From Doris montereyensis (lineage: Eukaryota > Mollusca > Gastropoda > Nudibranchia > Dorididae), in assembly GCA_037039925.1 (NCBI GenBank), contig JAXRKP010000201.1, forward strand, positions 1 through 64,000: 64,000 nt of DNA, given 5' to 3'. Each line of letters starts with the position of its first letter. Position 1 is the first letter of the stretch. Made by a program: the position numbers and the translations under genes. Shown one piece after another: positions 56,490 to 64,000 of the stretch. The notes under the pieces are model-generated. The model had not been told where the DNA came from. It ran no database searches and was given only the letters and a program-made list of their open reading frames with translations.

Positions 56490-59220
56490 TCCCCTTTACC
56501 GTTACGAAAATCAATGAACACACGATTTCATAGCTTTCTCTCTGTGCATATACGTACGAACGCCAGTGAAATACAACTCTATAAATCATAGATTTCTCCC
56601 TTCAAGCTTACAAACACCATTGAAAACACAACGATTTACAAACACCAGTGCATACAGAACTTCATAGATTTCTCTCTTTACGGTTTACAAACACCAGTGC
56701 ACACACAACTTCATAGATTTCTCTCTTTACAGTTTACAAACAACAGTGCACACACAACTTCATAGATTTCTCTCTTTACAGTTTACAAACAACAGTGCAC
56801 ACACAACTTCATAGATTTCTCTCTTTACAGTTTACAAACAACAGTGCACACACAACTTCATAGATTTCTCTCTTTACAGTTTACAAACAACAGTGCACAC
56901 ACAACTTCATAGATTTCTCTCTTTACAGTTTACAAACAACAGTGCACACACAACTTCATAGATTTCTCTCTTTACAGTTTACAAACAACAGTGCACACAC
57001 AACTTCATAGATTTCTCTTTACAGTTTACAAACAACAGTACACACACAACTTCATAGATTTCTCTCTTTACAGTTTACAAACAACAGTACACACACAACT
57101 TCATAGATTTCTCTCTTTACAGTTTACAAACAACAGTGCACACACAACTTCATAGATTTCTCTCTTTACAGTTTACAAACAACAGTACACATACAACTTC
57201 ATAGATTTCTCTCTTTACAGTTTACAAACAACAGTACACACACAACTTCATAGATTTCTCTCTTTACAGTTTACAAACAACAGTACACACACAACTTCAT
57301 AGATTTCTCTCTTTACAGTTTACAAACAACAGTGCACACACAACTTCATAGATTTCTCTTTACAGTTTACAAACAACAGTACACACACAACTTCATAGAT
57401 TTCTCTCTTTACAGTTTACAACAGTTTACAAACAACAGTACACACACAACTTCATAGATTTCTCTCTTTACAGTTTACAAACAACAGTACACACACAACT
57501 TCATAGATTTCTCTCTTTACAGTTTACAAACAACAGTGCACACACAACTTCATAGATTTCTCTCTTTACAGTTTACAAACAACAGTACACATACAACTTC
57601 ATAGATTTCTCTCTTTACAGTTTACAAACAACAGTACACACACAACTTCATAGATTTCTCTTTACAGTTTACAAACAACAGTACACACACAACTTCATAG
57701 ATTTCTCTCTTTACAGTTTACAACAGTTTACAAACAACAGTGCACACACAACTTCATAGATTTCTCTCTTTACAGTTTACAAACAATAGTGCACACACAA
57801 CTTCATAGATTTCTCTTTACAGTTTACAAACAACAGTACACATACAACTTCATAGATTTTCTCTTTACAGTTTACAAACAACAGTACACACACAACTTCA
57901 TAGATTTCTCTCTTTACAGTTTACAACAGTTTACAAACAACAGTGCACATACAACTTCATAGATTTCTCTCTTTACAGTTTACAACAGTTTACAAACAAC
58001 AGTGCACACACAACTTCATAGATTTCTCTCTTTACAGTTTAAAACAGTTTACAAACAACAGTGCACATACAACTTCATAGATTTCTCTCTTTACAGTTTA
58101 CAACAGTTTACAAACAACAGTACACACACAACTTCATAGATTTCTCTCTTTACAGTTTACAACAGTTTACAAACAACAGTACACACACAACTTCATAGAT
58201 TTCTCTCTTTACAGTTTACAACAGTTTACAAACAACAGTACACATACAACTTCATAGATTTCTCTCTTTACAGTTTACAAACAACAGTGCACACACAACT
58301 TCATAGATTTCTCTCTTTACAGTTTACAAACAACAGTGCACACACAACTTCATAGATTCTCTCTTTACAGTTTACAAACAACAGTACACATACAACTTCA
58401 TAGATTTCTCTCTTTACAGTTTACAAACAACAGTGCACATACAACTTCATAGATTTCTCTCTTTACAGTTTACAAACAACAGTGCACACACAACTTCATA
58501 GATTTCTCTCTTTACAGTTTACAAACAACAGTGCACACACAACTTCATAGATTTCTCTCTTTACAGTTTACAAACAACAGTGCACACACAACTTCATAGA
58601 TTTCTCTCTTTACAGTTTACAAACAACAGTGCACATACAACTTCATAGATTTTCTCTCTTTACAGTTTACAAACAACAGTGCACACACAACTTCATAGAT
58701 TTCTCTCTTTACAGTTTACAAACAACAGTGCACACACAACTTCATAGATTTCTCTCTTTACAGTTTACAAACAACAGTGCACACACAACTTCATAGATTT
58801 GTCTCTTTAGTTTACAAACAATAGTGCACACACAACTTCATAGATTTGTCTCTTTACAGTTTACAACAGTTTACAAACAACAGTACACACACAACTTCAT
58901 AGATTTCTCTCTTTACAGTTTACAACAGTTTACAAACAACAGTGCATACACAACTTCATAGATTTGTCTCTTTACAGTTTACAACAGTTTACAAACAACA
59001 GTGCACACACAACTTCATAGATTTGTCTCTTTACAGTTTACAACAGTTTACAAACAACAGTGCACACACAACTTCATAGATTTCCCTCTTTAGTTTACGA
59101 AAATAGTGCATACGCAACTTGGTAAATTCTTCCCTTGTTTTGCTGTGTGGTTTCGAACATCAATGCATACACAGCTTCACGCATAATTACTCCATTTATG
59201 GTTACGAACACCAGGCATGC
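56490..59220 (+). repeat. 49-bp tandem array (about 50 units) with 3'-splice-site-like motif
   Basis: Core unit: ACAAACAACAGTGCACACAC, AACTTCATAG, ATTTCTCTCTTTACAGTTT. The core (about 56630-59100) is highly uniform; the edges (56490-56630 and 59100-59220) contain strongly diverged units. A subset of units carries an extra TTTACAACAG, in runs near 57420, 57720 and 57920-58230 and again at 58860-59050. Confidence 0.96.
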
Positions 59221-60429
59221 TATTTACCTTTCTTACACTACTTACACTTACAGCTTTTTCCAAGTGTCGTTTACCTTGACCCAAACACGTTCATTGAAGT
59301 AACTTTTCTTTCCCCCAAGGGCAAAATGTGAGATTAAGATTACCGAAATTGAAACTATTTAATCAGAGGTTATGCCATGTTATGACATCATGTCACTGTT
59401 GTGTGTGTTTGAAGATCTGGATGCAACGACCATTATCAATACCGAGTGGTCAATTCTGACATTGACATTGACAATAACAAAACACATATTTCCTTACACT
59501 AAGTTGTACCCCCGATAATTTCTTTATTGTTTACAATTTATGAACAAAAATCTATAGAAAAGCAAAGTGACACTGACACTTATCTCATCGATTTGTATAA
59601 GAAAAAAATCATTTTAAAATGTCATTGTTGAGATAATAAACTAACCCGCAATTTACGCGAAATTGCTTTTTTTGGCTCCAAGGCGCTTTGTCACATCAGT
59701 ATCAGGTTTGAGTTTGAGCCTTCTTGTTGTCTCCGTGTTGGCGGTTGGTGGGGGCTACCCCATGACATGCACTGGTAGGTCCTACTTCTTTCCTTTCCAT
59801 TTGTCACATCCCCCCCCCCCACCCCAAGCTGTTTCCTCTTATGAAGCTAAGCTGATTTGTCTATAATTATTTGTTATGTGTATTGTTTCACTGCACTATC
59901 TATTTACTCACCTTTGCATCTTTATATAATATATTTCCCCTAGGGTCTACACATTTGATGATTGACTTAAGTTGAATTTGTTTTTGATTTGGATGCATTG
60001 ATGTATTCTTTTGTTTTTCAAACGGAAATCGTGATAACACAACTATAATTTCCTTTCTTAAAGGATTAATAAAGATGATTGCATTGAATTGAATTAATTC
60101 AACCTGACTGGAATCATGACATACATGTGTTATAATGGACACTCTAAACTCAAATGAAATAAATTAATGAGGTATCCGTTTTGTAATCAGTTATTATAAT
60201 TTCTACTTCGTTACCGAACCGAGCCGTTCACCTCCCTGTTTCTCTCACAGACCTAGAATAATATTTAAATTCTAGTCTAGGTCTGTGGTTCGTCTGGTTA
60301 TGCCTAAACCTGCGCCCACGACTGTGTCTCCAGCTGTTTGTCAGTTCCCTCCGCTCCCTACATTTGACATGTGTCTGTCCTCTAATACTGTAGTAATACC
60401 CATCTCTCCCTCTACCTTTTAAGTTTTTC
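59221..60429. other. Intergenic, no gene identified
   Basis: One dispersed repeat at 59770; no exon seen. Confidence 0.55.
59770..59845 (+). repeat. Dispersed CCTACTTCTTTCC repeat, copy 2
   Basis: GGTAGGTCCTACTTCTTTCC, then a poly-C run and GCTGTTTCCTCTTA. Confidence 0.55.
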
Positions 60430-60766
60430 TCTCCTTCTCTGACCTGCCTTCTCTCTCCCCTCCCCGTCTCCCTCCCTCTCTCACCTTGCCTTCTCTCTCA
60501 CCTCCCCGTCTCTCTCCATCTCTCACCCTGCCTTCTCTCTCACCTCTCTGTCAATCTCCCTCTCTCACCCTGCCTTCTCTCACCTCCCTCTCTCCTCTCT
60601 CACCCTGCCTCCTCTCTCACCTCCCCGTCTCTCTCACTCTCTCATCCTGTCTTCTCTCACCTCCCCGTCTCTCTCCCTCTCTCACCCTGCCTCCTCTCTC
60701 ACCCTGCCTCCTCTCTCACCCCCCGTCTCTCTCCCTCTCTCACCCTGCCTTCTCTCTCACATCTCC

Positions 60767-60845
<79 letters not shown>

Positions 60846-60875
60846 CCCCTCTCTCTCTATCTCTCTCTCTCATTC
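60430..60875 (+). repeat. Pyrimidine-rich minisatellite and (CT)n
   Basis: Irregular units of CTCTCACCCTGCCTTCTCTC and CACCTCCCCGTCTCTCTCC, followed by about 80 bp of pure (CT)n. The open frame of 135 codons is repeat-driven. Confidence 0.93.
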
Positions 60876-61262
60876 TGTCGTGATAATCCTTAATAATGTC
60901 GCAAATACAATGTTGTACTTGTACGTTGAAAGTCCGTGGTTTGGAGTTCCATGGCCGGTATGTGAGACTTATGTGATATATTACTTAGTGGGGTTTATGT
61001 GTGTTTTTAAAACGCAATAAGAGAGGTACAGACAAATCATACCTCCACCTACATCTGGCATAGAAAGCGCACTACCAAGAGAAATAGCGAAAAACGACAA
61101 AAGGGACAACTCCATCAATAAAGACAGAACCAACGCGTGACGTTTCGGGTATGTATAACGCTTCGTCAGACAACAAACGAGAACTATCTAGAGTCTAGAT
61201 CTAGATCTTAAGAAAGTAGGTTCGCTCACAGGAGATAAAGAAGATGTAGAGAGAAAGAAACA

Positions 61263-61835
61263 ACTATCTACAGAATGAAAAGAAAGATAAAGATCAAACT
61301 ATACAGAAGCCTCGTCAAATCAGCATTGACCTACAATTGAGGCACATGGACCCTTACCAAGGTTGGAGAAGAAAGACTAAACCTATTTCATAGAAAACAG
61401 CTCGAAATAAATCTCAACATTCATTATCCGGTAACATCGTAGTAACAATTTCAAATAGGTCACTCTATGAGAAGCCAGGCGAAAAACAACTCTCACTATT
61501 CAGTTGACGCCTTTTAGTTTTAGGACACATTTTAAGAAGAAAACAGGATAGCTCCGCAAATAAAGCGATGAGAGCTTACTTCATGACATCTGGAAGCAAA
61601 TTTAGAGGAATACCATTGACAACACTCCCGATGGTGATTAATAATACTAAAGATATCTTTCGCCTAGCGGAGCAAATGAAATTAAAAATCTAAACGTGGG
61701 AAGACCTGAACCAATTTAAGTCAATCGCCAGAGACCGACAACAGTGGAGGATCTACATGTATCAGTATCAGCGAAAATCACAGAGAGGGCTGAGGCAGTC
61801 TTGTCCAAAGACTAGGCTGTGACACAGCCATAAGT
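61263..61835 (+). mobile_element. Decayed LINE C-terminus, different family
   Basis: Broken reading frames give LYRSLVKSALTYN, EERLNLFHRKQLEINLNIHY and a final RDRQQWR-like motif. These are typical of the region after the reverse transcriptase in APE-type LINEs. Many stops; ends in TAAGTCAGTAAGTCAATA, probably the repeat tail. Confidence 0.72.
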
Positions 61836-61952
61836 CAGTAAGTCAATAAACACTATCCGAATCAAAAGATGCTACTATTTTCCATAGTGTACATGTCTGT
61901 GGTGTGAGTCTGCCTCTATCTAATAGTTCTCTCTTTCAATTTAGACTGTGTC

Positions 61953-62032
61953 CCCCCCCCCCCCTCCTACTTCTTTCCTTTCACTCTTTTACTTATCTTC
62001 CATCTTTCTGTTTCCTCTTAATTCACCATGAG
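61953..62032 (+). repeat. Dispersed CCTACTTCTTTCC repeat, copy 3
   Basis: Poly-C, then TCCTACTTCTTTCCTTTCAC and CTGTTTCCTCTTAATTCAC. Confidence 0.6.
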
Positions 62033-63948
62033 ATGGCCAAATGCGGTAGGCGGGGTAAATTTCAATCACGCAAACAAATCTGTCTATATTACTATTTCTG
62101 TCGATCTATCTTTTCCTTCACCACCCCCCCCCCCCCAACCCAGCTATCTATATTTCTGTCTCTAGGCTCTCTCTATATATTACTGTCTCTGTCTATCTAT
62201 CTTTTCCAACCTATCTTCCCTGCTCTCTCTCTCTCTCTCTTAATTAGTTGAACGTGTATAAAAGTTTCTTATAACGGTTGCATTGATACCGTCTAGATTC
62301 CACGAAAAAGAATGTGAACTCTTTTCAAACTCGGTATTTACTGCAAACCTTTGAATATTATAATGTGTTGTTTTTTAACTTCCGTGAAATGTATGGTTTT
62401 TATGAAAGATTTTTTTCAATGAACAAATATAGCCAATATGGCTCCTTGTGACTACGGCAGAGGCTCTGAGCGGTTATTATAATCTAATTAAATCACGAGT
62501 TTTCGTGTCACTCATGTCATCACCATCAATGACCGAAATCGAAAGTAGACATCTATTAGCCTGCGGAAAAAGGTCCATGTGAAAGTAACGGGTTCTTTTC
62601 AAGGGGAGTTTGAAACGGGTTTGAGTTTGACCCATTTTTCCTTCTGCTGCGCGCGCTGTATTAGGTCATTGACCTATATACATAACTATACGAATTATAA
62701 TTTGTGAGGATAAAAAATCCGACGTTAGGCCCCATCAAATACAAATTTATCCATCGATGTGGTTTACAAAATGTTTTAAAACATTCATCTCCTTAACGCT
62801 TTTACGGTGTTATGTAGTAATTATAGAACAATCTGTCGTCTGTACGAAGAATAAATAGTTTCTGTGTATGCATGTGAATATGAGGAAACACCACACAAAG
62901 AAATTTTTGCGGCCGGGGAAAATGGAGTAGAGTCACGTGACCAAATTATCTGCGAGGAGCTCCATTTCGCACCAAATCAGAATCCCTCGTTTTAAGGATG
63001 CGGCCGCTCGCTTTCTGTGAGCCTTGAGCCTTGAGCATTGTTTGCCCCTCTGTGAGTGAGAGATGCAGTCGGGTCTTGGTTGCAATGTTCAAAGGTTGCC
63101 TTTAAAACGAAGCTATACGATGATCATCCTGATTGAATAGATCCATGATTTTTTCTCATTCTCACTATCATTCAGTTGATGTTGATAATGTGGATATGTA
63201 TATTTTTTTTCATTTTTCACATCATTGAAGAAAATATCTTTAATAATCTTTCTCATTTTCCCTCTATCCACCCTCCCTCCTCTTTCTCTCTATCTGATCA
63301 GTGAATCGCTGCCTGTATTGTTGAGTGATATCCTATACTTATTACTATTTTCATTCACCCTCTTTAGTCTTTGCCTTTCATTTCGTTGTTTCTCTTAATT
63401 CAACTAGATCTAATACTTTTTCGATAAAATAAAATACACAATAGAAAATTCTCTATCGCTTCAATAATCGCATATTATTATCTTAAATTCTTTGGATCCC
63501 CTAAAGTAAAAACATTTTATGTAGATTCTAATCTATATAGGGCCTGGGCTTTAAACTGATTTAAGTTCTGAGTTTTGCATAATATTTGAAAATCGTGCAA
63601 TCACATTTCATTTGTCTAAAATGATTAAAAACACCAAAACAAACAAAAAATCTTATGAAACAGAATCTGCAACCTCTGATAATTATTGTGTATGCTCAAT
63701 AATTGGCTTAATGAAACAAACAGGTCTGTTTGAGACCTTAGTCAACCTAGATTTGTTTTCGATTAGCCTAGGCTAGCTCTACTCTTGCCTTGGCCGCTGA
63801 GGCGACCGCCGCAAACCGATATTCCTATAATGCGCAGTCTACAGATTGATCACTTTTGAAATGCCCGTTCTTCAAGTTTTTCTTTTCAGTCAAGCGTCGT
63901 CTCTTTAGGACATTCTGTCGTGCCGTCTTATTTCTTTTTCAAAAATAC
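62033..63948. other. Intergenic, possible promoter region of a gene to the right
   Basis: Contains poly-C and CT-rich stretches to 62240, an E-box palindrome at 62932, and GC-richer DNA at 62900-63020 and 63770-63830. No exon confirmed. Confidence 0.4.
62932..62941. promoter_or_regulatory. Palindromic E-box GTCACGTGAC
   Basis: Perfect 10-bp palindrome of the USF/TFE/MITF class in a locally GC-richer stretch (62900-63020), about 1 kb before the possible gene start at 63949. Function is inferred only. Confidence 0.3.
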
Positions 63949-63956
63949 CATGCCGG
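63949..63956 (+). CDS. Possible first coding exon of a gene continuing right (RPS19-like?)
   Basis: ATG-CCG-GG then GTGTAAGT (several donor registers are possible, including GGT|GTAAGT). Met-Pro-Gly before an early intron, with pyrimidine tracts upstream (TTTTTCTTTTC at 63878 and 63932), would fit a ribosomal protein gene; RPS19 proteins start MPGV. This rests on three residues only. Confidence 0.2.
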
Positions 63957-64000
63957 GTGTAAGTATTTTATTTATTTGTTGTGAATACTTAAATAGACAA

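Overview
The window is eukaryotic nuclear DNA, most likely from a lophotrochozoan animal and probably a mollusc (inference). It has two intron-rich conserved metazoan genes, GT-AG introns, several tRNA-headed SINEs, APE-type LINE copies, and very large micro- and minisatellite arrays. There is no bacterial-style gene packing, and most long open frames lie inside simple repeats.

Two genes can be reconstructed exon by exon. (1) A heterochromatin protein 1 (HP1/CBX) gene is on the minus strand, 15242 down to 8322: five coding exons, about 197 residues, with a chromodomain, a basic hinge and a chromoshadow domain. (2) AARSD1, a stand-alone alanyl-tRNA editing protein of the AlaX family, is on the plus strand, 30090 to 50256: thirteen coding exons, about 431 residues, with both zinc-binding motifs (HTAQH and CCGTH). 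The genes are divergently transcribed with about 15 kb between their start codons. Both carry single-base length differences, several in homopolymer runs, that break otherwise well conserved exons. Because both unrelated genes show this, I read them as consensus errors of an assembly rather than gene death. A possible first coding exon of a third gene (MPG, then a GTAAGT donor) sits at the right edge.

The rest is repeats. 1-8.3 kb: mostly unassigned AT-rich DNA with old SINE and DNA-transposon remnants. 12.0-13.06 kb: 5'-truncated LINE. 15.37-18.67 kb: near full-length LINE with an 11-bp target-site duplication, 124 bp upstream of the HP1 start codon. 19.2-21.3 kb: duplicated blocks with piggyBac-like TTAACCCT ends. 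23.6-24.3 kb: remnants of other LINE families. 24.8-26.16 kb: 1.36-kb CT/CTGT array. 28.5 kb: intact SINE with duplication. 29.3-30.1 kb: inverted repeats beside the AARSD1 start.

AARSD1 introns hold a TIR element and a second full-length LINE with a 12-bp duplication (intron 1), a 75-bp array made from a SINE tRNA-like head (intron 3), a 60-bp array (intron 7), TCC and TTC arrays (introns 8 and 9), and a 26-bp array of about 75 units that starts within exon 10 itself and copies its splice donor (intron 10). Downstream lie a LINE fragment, a 40-bp array (53.0 kb), a 1-kb CT array (53.9 kb), a SINE with a perfect 12-bp duplication (55.1 kb), and a 2.5-kb, 49-bp array whose unit resembles a 3' splice site (56.6-59.1 kb). 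At 61.3 kb is a decayed LINE of a further family.

No new multi-gene system is visible. The most unusual signals are the two arrays that reiterate splice-site-like sequence and the SINE-head-derived array.
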